From positions 18,323 through 82,322 of the forward strand of contig VXCM01005616.1 of assembly GCA_014773175.1 (NCBI GenBank): a stretch of DNA of 64,000 bases. Reading direction: 5' to 3'. The notes beneath the pieces are model-generated. The model saw nothing but the letters and a program-made list of their open reading frames with translations. It was not told the DNA's origin and did not search any database. This document shows positions 34,441-45,918 of this stretch, piece after piece; position 1 is the stretch's first letter, and each line of letters opens with the position of its first letter. The position numbers and the translations under genes are program-made. The DNA is from Lucifuga dentata (taxonomy: Eukaryota; Chordata; Actinopteri; Ophidiiformes; Bythitidae).

Positions 34441-35027
34441 TTAAAGGACCATACCAGCCATTTTGCATGTTTGAGCCTAATATACTCAATTTTCATACAT
34501 GTAACGTTACTGACAATCATTTCCCAAAGCATACTACTGGAACGGTGAATTAAAAATGTTTTTCCTACCTTCCAGACCTCCATTGGTTTCAGTTCATTCT
34601 GCTATTAAAATCAACTTGTTGATACTGTAAACGTTCTTGGGATAGGTAATCCATCATCACCAACAAGACGTGTATTCAGGTTTTTTTAGAAGTTATGTAA
34701 TTTTAGTGTTTAAGCTCAATAAAAAGCGTGGAGTGAATGTATGCCTCCACCGGGGAATATAGTCCCAAAAGAAGACCTGCGTTTATGGAAAAATTTAAAG
34801 GACCGTGACTTCATAAGGCTGTGTAACTATTAGCAGGAGAAACATGGATTTTTAAGGTGGGTGTATCACTTGAATATTTGATTTTGAAAGATTAAGAGAT
34901 TTAGCAAAATATCAGGAAAGCTGAAATACGGTTTTATCCTTTGGGAAATGATTGTCAGTAATGTTACATGTATGAAAATTGAATATATTAGACTCAAACA
35001 TGCAAAATGGCCGGTATGGTCCTTTAA
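34441..35027 (+). mobile_element. Family A TTAA-type MITE, complete (near consensus)
   Basis: 587 bp between TTAA at 34441 and 35024. Both arms are intact and it matches the majority sequence almost everywhere, so it is the best reference copy. Inverted repeats run from aggaccataccagccattt to the cccaaag / ctttggg blocks, about 90 bp. It has no open frame of interest. Confidence 0.92.
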
Positions 35028-37951
35028 ATTACTGTATATTTCACGTTATTGTGCCAGATGTTTCTGATCAACGACCTTTTGCTGCTAGATTTCGATTCAA
35101 GAGGATTTTTTCCTGTGTGAACCGAACCAAACTGAGACGTAGCTACAACCCTGTAACATAAATGAATTATATTCGGGGGAAAACACGCCGCTCTCCTCTT
35201 TACAGGAACATACATGTAAGGCTTTCGATGGCTTCTAATGGGGAAACACTAGATCACAGATGAAACAGCGGGGGGAAGCTGTAAATCTCACATTACAAAG
35301 AACCTGCTGAAAGCACAGGAACATTGCTCCGCCATGACATCTTCCCTCATAGCCTGTCTTCAAAGCCGGCTCAGACAGGAAGCAGTCATTCCCACTTCCT
35401 GTCTGCACCGCTCAGGGGACGACAGTAAAACCGAGGTGTGAAGGAAAATTACATTTTTTCATGTTTGGATATATTCTTCCTCCCAAGGACACATGAATCC
35501 TTTGTGATTTGGCTGTGAGCTGATGAAAACAGATCACAATGGCACAGGAATCACATTTGTATGAACGTGAACTTTGACCCCGATGAAGCTGTTGTCGTGG
35601 AAACACTGATGATGGGTTTGTAGATGTTAGGGTAAGTTTGGTTGAAAGTTGAACAAAGGGACACAAAGGACTGCTTTCAACATCATCTGTAAATTTGTGC
35701 ATGTGTGCAGCTAGTCGTTGATTGATAAGTTTTGAGCCTGAACAAAAAGGAAGTGCGTGAGCTGTAATTTTTTTTGTGGACGTAATATATTCCTGAGATG
35801 CTTTTGCATGTCAGCAGTTATCTGATCCTGTTGCTACGGCGACTCAGCTGACACATCCTGACACGACGGCTCAACACGTTAACGCTGCTAAGCTAAGTTC
35901 ACCTTAGCACCTAAGGCCCAAAGTGAATTACCGCGTCGATTAACGTCAAAAGGAAGGAAACAGGAAGTGAGGCTTCACAAAAATAAAATGAAAAAGAAAT
36001 AAAATCTACATTAATTTGGCTCCAATAAAATCCAGACATTTTCTCCTCCTGTTTAATAGCAGGCTTAGGCTTGTAAGAATTACTGTACTTTTTGTGAGCT
36101 AGTTCGCTGCCCAGACCATGATGATGATGATGCTGATGATGATGATGATGATGCTCATTTGGGTGCTTCTGATTTGTCACATTGCTGATATGCAGTTAGT
36201 GAATGTGAACCTCATTAGCCCTGGATCACCAGACTTGTTAGCAGCAGCACCTTCTGCAATAATTTACAGCCCCTTCATCTCCGCAGAATGTGTTTCTGGT
36301 AGAGAGTAATGGAAGCAATCCATTCTCCCTGTCAGCGCTGGAAAGCACTTTGTTTTCCGTACAAATTGTGTTTGGGTGGAAGATGCCGGGGTGGAGTTGT
36401 GTGTGCATGTGCATGCACGTGTGTGTATAGGTAAGTATGTTATNGTGTTTGGGTGGAAGATGCCGGGGTGGAGTTGTGTGTGCGTGCATGTGCATGCACG
36501 TGTGTGTATAGGTAAGTATGTTATGATTTGCCATAGGTATGTTTCATACATGCAGGTTTTGAGGACAGGCGTGTTTCTATTTCTGTACACGCTGGATGTA
36601 TAGGAGTTATTCTATATCTATCTATCTATCTATATATATATATACATATATATATATAGATATATATCATGCTTGTTTGGCCGTACAATGTTATTCATTT
36701 AGAGAAAAGACAGCTCGTATGTGTATGTGTGTGTTTGTGTGTTTCACAGTTTGTGCCTTTATGCATGTTCATTTGGTTTTGACACATTGCTGACCACAAA
36801 CTGGCCATTAGTTTACTGAAGGTTTTTGCATATTCATTTAATAATATAATAATTACCGTAAAGCAGCAAGTCACTTCCTCTTTTCCAAATCATCACTTCA
36901 CTTCCTGTTTTCCTTTCCGTTCTCACCACAGACTAACATATTTGAGTGGTGAGAGCGGAGGCATGTACGGTAAAAGACGCATTACCTGGAGGAAAGTGTT
37001 AGCAAAGAGAATATTTCATCTTATACCTGCTTTTACTGATTTATTACACAACATTTGGCGAATGCTGTTTGTTTGTATTCCCTTTTAACTGCATAATTTG
37101 GAGAAATAGTTGCCATCTGGGCGAGTCATGTGATCAATCTCTTCCCTCCAGTACAGGTTTTGTAAACAAGGCCGCTTATTTATATTTTAGAATATATTTA
37201 TTATATACACTATAACATTTGTTAGACCACATAAAGGACTAATAGTCTGCTGAGGTCACCTATAATAATGCCATAAGAGTCATAAAGGTGTAAGTTGTCC
37301 CATCCTATCAGGAGAGCCAGGGAGCTGTCAATCAAACACAGTCTAAACACGCCCACACAGTCCTGAAAACACCTGTGAGGGTGTTCAGGACCTGTAATTA
37401 TTATCTAAAAATGAAAATGTGAAAATGACAACACAACATTGTTTTAATTATTAATATGCAGGGTTATGCTTTGGAAAACACTGAAAATGACTGGGGTTAA
37501 TTTGACTTCATATTTAAATATTTTAAATTTATATTTTGTGCAGGCACATGTGCAGACATATGGCAAATTAAACTTAAAATTAATTAAAACATTACATTTT
37601 TTCCAGCTGTGAAGCTGGATTATGCTGTCTGCAATGTGATGAGTGGACGGGTGGAGCTTTTAGACAAACCAGCGAACATATTATCTCAAACTGCAGGGGG
37701 CAGTATATCAAAAAGTCACGCCTGCAGCACGCAGCATCACAGAAGAAGTCCGTTCTTTACAAATGGCATCGCCCATGACGAATGATTTTCATGAAGAGGA
37801 GCTGCTGTGATTACTGCTGCAACAAAACAGCAAAGAAAAAGAGATAGATGGTCTGTCTCTTATTTTTTCATGCCTTCTGGCACAATGTCTTTTATTTTCC
37901 TATTTTTTTTATTTTACACTATGAATTATTTGTCATCTGTCTCGATGATCT
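35028..37951. other. Unique sequence with several simple repeats
   Basis: Contains a repeat E-like fragment at 35055-35155, (ATG)n at 36118-36152, a GT/GC-rich duplicated segment at 36368-36524 around the N at 36444 (arms 76 and 80 bp, differing by a 4-bp indel), and (TATC)n/(TA)n at 36615-36668. No exon recognised. Confidence 0.55.
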
Positions 37952-38535
37952 TTAAAGGACCGTACCACCCATATTCCATGTTTGAGCCTAATATTTTCAA
38001 TTTTCACACACGCAATGTTACTGACAATTTCCCAAAGGATAAAACCGTATTTCAGCTTTCCTGATATTTTGCAAAATCTCTTAATCTTTCAAAATCAAAT
38101 ATTCAAGTGATACACCCACCTTAAAAATCCATGTTTCTCCTGCTAATAGTTACACAGCCTTATGAAGTCACGGTCCTTTAAATTTTTCCATAAACGCAGG
38201 TCTTCTTTTGGGACTATATTCCCCGGTGGAGGCATACATTCACTCCACGCTTTTTATTGAGCTTAAACACTAAAATTACATAACTTCTAAAAAAACCTGA
38301 ATACACGTCTTGTTGGTGATGATGGATTACCTATCCCAAGAACGTTTACAGTATCAACAAGTTGATTTTAATAGCAGAATGAACTGAAACCAATGGAGGT
38401 CTGGAAGGTAGGAAAAACATTTTTAATTCACCGTTCCAGTAGTATGCTTTGGGAAATGATTGTCAGAAACGTAACATGTATGAAAACTGGATATATTAGG
38501 CTCAAACATGCAAAATGGATGGTATGGTCCTTTAA
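37952..38535 (-). mobile_element. Family A TTAA-type MITE, complete
   Basis: 584 bp between TTAA at 37952 and 38532, reverse orientation; nearly identical to the copies at 26.8 and 52.2 kb, with a short deletion in the left arm (gacaatttcccaaagg). Confidence 0.9.
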
Positions 38536-38705
38536 TTGAGGGGTCGTACAGATGCCTGAATTTAAACCTCTGTGAGTAGCTCCTCCATTTTTGAAAAGTC
38601 TGCACCGTTACAAATTCTGAAATGAAATGTGTGAGAAAGGCCGAAAAGTCGCCGCCCAGAACCCGTGTGATGAGGCGTGTCTTTCCGTGTGTCAATTTGC
38701 GCATA

Positions 38706-39054
38706 CAGTGTGGTCCAAAAGTCTGAGACCACTGTGAAAATGCTTCTATTTTGCATTCTGTTTGAATTTAATACAAGATTTTTCATTCCAAATTATATCA
38801 TATTAACATTTGCATGAAAAGTTGAATCTTTGAAAAATATCCATGAATGTCAAATATCTTAGTATCTTTAGCTTTTATAACAGCATCATCCAGTTGCATG
38901 GACTCCACACGTCTGTAAAAACATGATGAGTCAAGTTATCCCAGCATGATGTCACAAAGAGCTTCTAGTGATGTCACACTTTCTGATTATTTCCACATTT
39001 ACACGGAAAACGTCACGGATGTTACATATGGTCTCAAACTTTTGGACCCCGCTG
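38706..39054. mobile_element. Tc1/mariner-type MITE, 349 bp
   Basis: Begins CAGTGTGGTCCAAAAGTCTG and ends with the inverted ctcaaacttttggacccc plus gctg. TA is present at both borders (38704-38705, 39055-39056), as required by Tc1/mariner transposition. No transposase domain is preserved. Confidence 0.75.
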
Positions 39055-39295
39055 TACATCAAACATAAAACAAGCCTCAGACTTTTGTATTCTATACAAA
39101 ATCATCTGATTGGTTACCACGGCATTTATCTACTATTATTTACTACTACTACTACTACTACTATTTATATACTTTGGAAATTAACGTCATAGAGTCAAAA
39201 TTCTTTTTAAATTGGATACCTTGACTCATCTATCATTAAAGATTCCAAGAAATTAAAGGAGCATGTTGGTGATTTTTAAACCTCTTTTCAGTGTA

Positions 39296-39655
39296 AATGA
39301 AACCTAACTACTTCCACATGCTTCAAGGTAGGAACTTTAAACCAACTTCATTGTGTCAAGCATGACTAGCTCCTTAAAGGGTGTCAACAGATTCTTCCCA
39401 TCTTTCATAGTTTTTTGAATTACTAAACTTTATTTAAACCAATTTTCCACTTCCTCACATTTTCAAAATTCAACTATTTCCATATGCTTCAAGTAGAGAC
39501 TTCAAACCAACTTCATAGCGTTCACCTTGATGTGTACCTTCAAGGATGTGGACAAAATTTTCATATCTTTCATAGGTTTCAAAATATTCAACCTTACTTA
39601 AGCACACTTCTTTCAATTTTAATTTAAAATTTCCCCATTAAACTTCATACAGAGC
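39296..39655. repeat. Two diverged direct repeat units, about 165 bp period
   Basis: ctacttccacatgcttcaag at about 39309 recurs as ctatttccatatgcttcaag at about 39474. Each is followed by aaccaacttcat, then atctttcatag. The units have drifted considerably; function unknown. Confidence 0.6.
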
Positions 39656-39659
39656 ACTC

Positions 39660-42379
39660 AGTGTCTCTTCAGGTCTTCTCTTTCAGGTCACTTGTCACCT
39701 ATTATACTCTCGTGCTACAATTCAAACTACTTCATCTTTTCAAGCAAGTTTCAATCAGTTTCAAGCAATGTGAAGCACAAACTTCGGCAAATGGCAATCA
39801 CAGGCCGCAGTTACGCAGGAAATGCATTTCTAGTTTCACTTTTAACCCACAACACACCAAAAAAAAACCAAAAAAAAAAACCAATCCATCACCTCCTATG
39901 ACATATCCACTCCCTCTCTCCTCTATCCTCCTTTTCCTTCCATCTACGTCTTCTCCCCCCTCCATTCCCCTCTTCCTGTCTCTCCCGCAGCCCCCCACAT
40001 TTGCCTCCATAAATCTTGGGACAGCGGCGCTTTAATGGATAATTAATTGATGCCGCTGCAGCACTGTAATAAGACAATAAATTACGAGGCAGGCCGGTGT
40101 GCTGTGTCAGTGTGTGTTGCTAATGGCCCTTCAGGGCTGGGGCAGGAGGCTAATAAATTAGACAGGTATTAGCTGTTGTGTGTGTGCTAAGTAGCCCTCC
40201 GTCGCTGACTGCCATGAGAGGAAAGACGGAAAGAGAAAGAGATGAAAAGAATTAAATATGATGTTTTGGAAAGCGCTACTTTCTAAATAAATTAACTGAG
40301 AAAAATGTTTCCAGATGACTTATTGAGGTATGAATGCATGTCTGCTGAATAAAGTTTCAGTATTTTTCTTCTTCAGATACAGGTTTGCACCATGGAGAGC
40401 AATTTGTACATTGTTCACATCGCTTCCTGCACTCATTGCCATGCGTCTTGGTCAGTGCGTGGAGCAGAATGCAGCATGCGTAATCAAGAAGCGCCCAGGA
40501 AGACACAGTTGATACGACTGTAGATTAAACGCCATTTTACAAACGGTGGCCCGTTTGACTGCTGACATATCGCCATGCCATCGCCTCTCTGCCCTGATCT
40601 GCCCTGATTTTAAAGTCGTGCAGCTCAGGAAATCGCTCCACGTAGGTTATGAGCTTCTCTTACAGGTTGCGTCACTTCCTGTGTACATCACATACAGCTA
40701 AATTATAAATAATAATAATAAATAATACAGTATAATAAAGGAGGCCATTTATGTTCATGTAGAGAGAGCTTCCCTCAACAGAAATGGAGTCTCAGATACA
40801 ATCTGCCACCACCTATAGTGCTGCTGTCTTCTCTTCCACAGAAATTTGGGGACAGGTCCTGTATCCAACCATGGGATCATTAAAAAATTAGAAGTTGAAA
40901 TTAATTATTTGAAATTTACTCATTGTTTTAAATTTGAATAATGCAATTTACATCACGCATCATTCAAAAAATTTGAATAATATCTATTTAATGCCATGAG
41001 AGGAAAGACGGAAGGAGAAAGAGTTTTGGAAAGCTTCACTTTCTAAATTTTGAATTATGATTATTTTGAATTGAAGGTTAGTTGTGATTTGACACCATAG
41101 TTACTGTAGTTACTGGAGGTTTAACCTCCTTNATTGAAGGTTAGTTGTGATTTGACACCATAGTTACTGTAGTTACTGGAGGTTTAACCTCCTTCTGTAC
41201 TTTCATTTCTGACTAATGAAGCCATTTGGATGGATGCATGGATGGATGGATGGATGGATGGATGGATGGATGGATGGATGGATGGATGGATGGATGGATG
41301 GATGGATGGTGAAACGTTTCAGAATTAAAAACTTAAATCCAGTTGACCTGACTTAGTTTTCATACAACATATCTACCGCCTGGATGACTGAGAATCTTCA
41401 TCAAAACGTCACAAACAGCTATTCTGTCACTGGTTGCACATTGGAAAGGCAGAAAGATCAAAGTTGAATGACCTTGGTTGAACTCTGAAGGTAGCAGCAA
41501 AGTGGAGAATCTGAGCGGTGCACGTCATCGTCAGGTTGGGAGTCGCCAGCTCGCAGTACACCATAATGGAACGCCCAGCTCAGCAATGTGCATCATGTGA
41601 AACCAGCCTTCAGAGGGGAAACACGGGAATCCAGCATGTGGTCTATGTGGCATGAAGCTCTCATCATGTGAAGTATGAATGAATGAATAAGGAACTGTGT
41701 CACTACAGAAGAGGAAAATAACAGTAAACAAGGACAAAATCTCCCACTAGGAAATGTGGAATTTCAGCAGATAGTCTCTAATCTCATTTTAATGGTTTAG
41801 TGACGGATTAATGTGTGTGTGAATTAGTGTTAATGTGGTGGATGCGTGTACTACATACGTGAAGAGAAGAAATCTCTGGTGGAGAAAAAGAAAAAGAACA
41901 GCAGGGGAAATGCAGGACGACAAAGAGAAAAACGACAGAGTTTAGAAATGAGCAGAAGAAGAAAAACGGGTTCAGTGAAGTCGTTCCAATTAAAAAGGCT
42001 GCAAATCTCTCCTCTCCTAATGCTACCTCTAACGAGCGGGGCTCAGTGGCAGTTATGCAGATAAAAACTCTTTCTGATTGATTCTGATGGCCAATTGAAA
42101 TTTGTTTCACTCCACCTCATTGATTATTCTGTGCTGGCTGAAAACTGCTAATTAATAATGATAATAAAAGTGTCACAGCTCATTAAAATCAACCACACAG
42201 GACTTAACTCCAGTCCATTTACCCTTTCCACTGCCCCACCCCCTAAACACANCACACACACACACACAATCCTTTATCCATAATAAATTTTTTTTTGTTA
42301 TTTTTTACCTTCATTCTGCTCATTGGCATGCGTCTGTGTCATGTTTGTTTGTTAGCTTCAATTTATTGGCCTGTTTGCT
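39660..42379. other. Unique sequence, possible conserved noncoding segment, local duplications
   Basis: 40015-40210 is repeat-free with homeodomain-like TAATTA motifs (gataattaattgatg). tgccatgagaggaaagacgg at 40210-40288 recurs at 40992-41049 with an internal deletion of about 27 bp. A 62-bp exact duplication surrounds the N at 41132. (GGAT)n lies at 41225-41308. No exon seen. Confidence 0.5.
41225..41308. repeat. (GGAT)n microsatellite
   Basis: About 20 tetranucleotide units with one variant (gcat) near the start. Confidence 0.95.
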
Positions 42380-42430
42380 AGTAAGCTAAAAAAACAAAAA
42401 AAAAAAAAAANAAAAAAAAAAAAAACAAAA

Positions 42431-42826
42431 ACATCATCATCATCAGCAGCAGCAGCAGCTTTAGCAGTAATAGCACGAGTAGCATCAGCAGCAGTAGCTT
42501 TAGCAGCAGCACCTTTAGCAACAATACTTTTAGCAGCAGTAGCATTAGCAGAGGCAGTTTTAGCAGCAGTAGCATTAGCAGAAGTAGCTTTAGCAGCCGT
42601 AGCTTTAGCAGCCATAGTTTTAGCAGCAATACTTTTAGCAGCAGTAGCATTAGCAGCGGCAGCTTTAGCAGCTGTAGCTTTAGCAGCAGTACTTTTAGCA
42701 GCAGCAGCTTTAGCAGCCATAGCTTCAGCAGCAATACTTTTAGCAGCAGCAGCTTTAGCAGCCATAGCTTCAGCAGCAATACTTTTAGCAGCAGTAGCAT
42801 TAGCAGCAGTAGCATTAGCAGCAGTG
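42431..42826. repeat. 18-bp minisatellite, AGC-rich
   Basis: About 21 copies of a unit like gcagcagtagctttagca, with single-base variants. Because the period is a multiple of three and stops are rare, it is open over more than 130 codons in two reverse frames, giving Ala-Lys-Ala (AAKATAAKA) and Leu-rich readings. Neither has a convincing start, and the open frames run on into the adjoining poly(A)-N-poly(A) tract, so I do not call a gene. Confidence 0.85.
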
Positions 42827-43562
42827 GTGAGTGCGGATGAAGATAAAGCTGTTTGGTTGTGTCACAGCCAGCCTTGCTAGTCCACTCTGCAGAGAAGTGG
42901 AGCGCTTAATATATTATCAGTGGACACGAGTGACACCACCAAAGACGGAGTGCCCAGAAGAGAACTCTCGCAGCCCGAGACCTGAACATTCCACCATATT
43001 TTTCGTTGGGCTGTCAGGTCGTCTAATAAAGCAGGGCAAAATGGAGGGACGGGGTAGGGGCTGAGGGTGGATGAAGTATCTAGCACTGATGTAATATGGC
43101 TCATAAATCTAATTTAATTACCCAGTGTGGGGACAGGCTGTAGGAGCCATGACTGGATTTATTGTGTCTTAACTTGGCATCTTAACGACTTTGTGCTTTT
43201 AATATCATTACCCTGTAATTTATTCTTTTTTCTTGCATCACACACACATACACACACATACACCCAGCGTAGCCACAGCAGCCCAGCGCCCACAGTGCAG
43301 TCATAATCTTTTAAGCAGGCAGCTTTACAAATCATACGACTCCTCAGCTGTGACATCTATTGATCCATAAACTTCTTTTCTGACTCATTTCGTGCCGTCT
43401 CCATGTCATCAAGGTGATACCACTGATATAAGCCTCGTGCTACACTTACAACTGCATTTAATCACTCATACATTTATTGCGCTTTATACCGCAGAGGTCA
43501 GCTTAACTAAATTGCATGCCAGTTTGGCATCCTGGCAAACGATCCAACTGGAGACTAATTTA

Positions 43563-44045
43563 TTTGAAGGGGGGAACATTCTGCTTTTTTTGTTATTTTC
43601 CCTCATTTTTACAGTGGAATATAGTGGGGAGTTTGTGTTGAACATAGTGAAAGTTGCAAAACTTGCAGCCGAAAGCTTTGTTTCTGATGATCAATATGTA
43701 CAACGTTTGACTTTACCCGTCTACACGCCTAGTAAGACACGCCCATCAAGTACAAGGCTAGCTAGCAAATGTTTGGTTAGCAAAGGATTCTTTAGTTTCC
43801 CCTCGTGGGATCAATAAAGTTTATCTGATCTTATATTATCAGTATCTGTGCTTCACAGTCATTGGGGGTTTTCCGGCTCAAGCTGGCCAATCAGAACAAA
43901 GTTGGCGTTTGGAAGCAAGGCCCTTAAAGAGACAGTACCTCAAATGGGCTGTTTTCACTCAGTGTGCATTGCAGTGCTGCAGCAAGGCAGAGCAGGAGTG
44001 GATTAATGTGTTTTTTTCACAATAAAATGTTTCAAAATGTTTTTA
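43563..44045 (+). repeat. Repeat D copy, with LINE-tail-like insert
   Basis: Shares tctgctttttttgttatt, gtggggagtttgtgttgaac and gttttcactcagtgtgcat with 52879-53316 and 57250-57656. About 43785-43838 reads tttcccctcgtgggatcaat then aaagttta, resembling a common fish LINE 3' end, and may be a further insertion. The left TTAA is lost. Confidence 0.55.
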
Positions 44046-45336
44046 AAAAAAAATTATGATGAATGAAATATTAAGATTTTAAGCAGAATGCCCAACAATC
44101 CTTGATGTTGTCTTTATCATGAAAGACTATTCTAAAACAATCTAATCTTAAATCTTAAAGTAATTCTTGAATTAGAACGTCACATGCAAGTACTTCCAAG
44201 AAACCTATGGCTACCTCATCCCTCGCTCATCCACCAACATCAGCATCATTTCTGTTTCTTTCATTGCTGCTGTTCTTTTTCTCATTTTATCTATCCCCTC
44301 CCTGCTCCCACTATTCTCCCATCTTTATTCCCCCACTGGCCATCCCACACCCTTCAGCTCAACCTGTTGGCTTAAATAAAAAAGACAAAAAGTGATAAAA
44401 TGGATGGAAAGAATTAAAAAGAGCTAGAAAATGAGAAATGGAAGAATAAAGGCAGCATCACTCCTCCACTCTTTTCCTCTCCTTCTCCACCATGTGAAGG
44501 AAATGCTTTCCAGAGCTGTTCCACATTAGCTTAGCTTGCTGCTCAGCTCAGCCATCACCTTAATGTAATCCCCTAAATGCCTGCTGTGTGGCCTGGCTGA
44601 CGGTGACATATTTGCTTTGCAGCTTTCTGCAATTTGATGTCTGAAAGTTTGCCACCGCACCAAAGAGCTGATTAATGTTTCTCCTTTTGAGTCCTGTGAT
44701 TGGCTGTGACTTCTCAGGCGAACAAACAGAAACTCTTTCCTGGTTGGCAAGACGTTAGGAAACAAACGAACTAAAAACTTTAACTGCAACCACCAAAGGC
44801 AACATTTTGTGATGACAAACCACAACTGTCAGCGGATATTTGTTCAGTGTTTCAGTCCATAATTAATTTTTCTGCTCAAAACCACTTCTCTAGAAAGGGT
44901 ATAAAATGACCCAAGAGTGTGTGGGAAAAGGCAAACTCAAACCTGAAATCTTCACCAAAGAACCAGGAACCATTGTGGTCCCGGAACATTTTCTGAACAA
45001 TTTATTTTAGTTTGTACTGTATAGGGTATGTACTTGTTGATGGTTCAAGAACCATCAACATATGGAGCTTGGAAGACAGATTGACTGATTGAGAGATTGA
45101 TTGGTGAAGTGCAAGTTTCCTGGGGTTTTTTTATTTAGTTTTTTTTTTTTTTTACTCACTACATTTAAAGGAACCCGAACTTACTCATAATGAGAAGCAG
45201 TGCAGAGGAAAATGAATCAATAGATAGACTATTTCTGGGACATCGACTAGCACCGACAGAGCGATTTGATCCTGTTTTTGTTCAAGAATCATCAGCAGAA
45301 ATAAGTTCTGTGTTTGTGCAGACTCTGTCATTTGCT
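44046..45336. other. Unique sequence, no gene seen
   Basis: A perfect hairpin (tgttgatggttc, 2-base loop) occupies 45036-45061. No exon recognised. Confidence 0.55.
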
Positions 45337-45918
45337 TAGTGCAGTGCCTATTGAAAATGTTTGGACCGGGCCGAACTTTATGGTGTGTGCTGTAGCCTGC
45401 CATAAGTTTATTCTGCACAGCCTCATGAGCTAGCCTTGTTTGCTGTTAGGGCTTCGCATTGAGACCATCCCACTGGACAGAGCATATGTTGTCGCATCCG
45501 GAGCGTATCCTGCCGCCACACTCGGAGCGTATCCTGCCACGCACAGACTACTTTTTACCGGCATAGCTCAATTCGAGAACCACTCATCCAAACAACTTTG
45601 CAAGCAATACTGCAAGTCCTTGGATCCTGAGCATTATACCTGCCAAATATCATATATATTTCAATTTTGTTGTTGTTTTATTTTATTTCTTTTAGGGTGA
45701 CTATTTAACATCTGTCCAGGGACTACAGATGAAAAATAGCCTTTTGGCAAATTCTGGCTCATTTACAGGAATGTTTATTAATGTGCATTGTCCCTGTCAA
45801 ATAAATCAATAAATAAATGAGTAAATAAAATATCAACTTCATACAGTGCCGGGTTGTAGAGATAATGGTGCCACAGACAGAAATTTCTGGCTTTATAATT
45901 AGATTTTCAGATTCTTCA
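45337..45918 (+). repeat. Repeat C copy interrupted by a LINE tail
   Basis: Runs tagtgcagtgcc, ccgaactttatggtgtgtgc, gcattgagaccat, agctcaattcgagaaccact, and after the insertion cttcatacagtgccgggttg, gtgccacagacagaaatttc. The same series occurs in reverse at 56005-56348. The unit cggagcgtatcctgcc is tandemly doubled at about 45500-45540. Class unknown. Confidence 0.7.
45653..45827 (+). mobile_element. 5'-truncated LINE 3' end with 8-bp target duplication
   Basis: 175 bp containing ggactacagatgaaaaatag, cattgtccctgtcaaataaa and an (AATA)n tail. AAATATCA is duplicated at 45645-45652 and 45828-45835. The uninterrupted repeat C copy at 56 kb reads straight across the site. Same family as 9208-9350. 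Confidence 0.8.

Noticed and set aside
36118..36152. Repeated ATG codons as a start region
   Set aside because: Simple (ATG)n microsatellite without a coding context.
42358..42815. Ala-Lys and Leu-rich reverse frames
   Set aside because: Produced by an 18-bp minisatellite next to poly(A); several frames are open at once.
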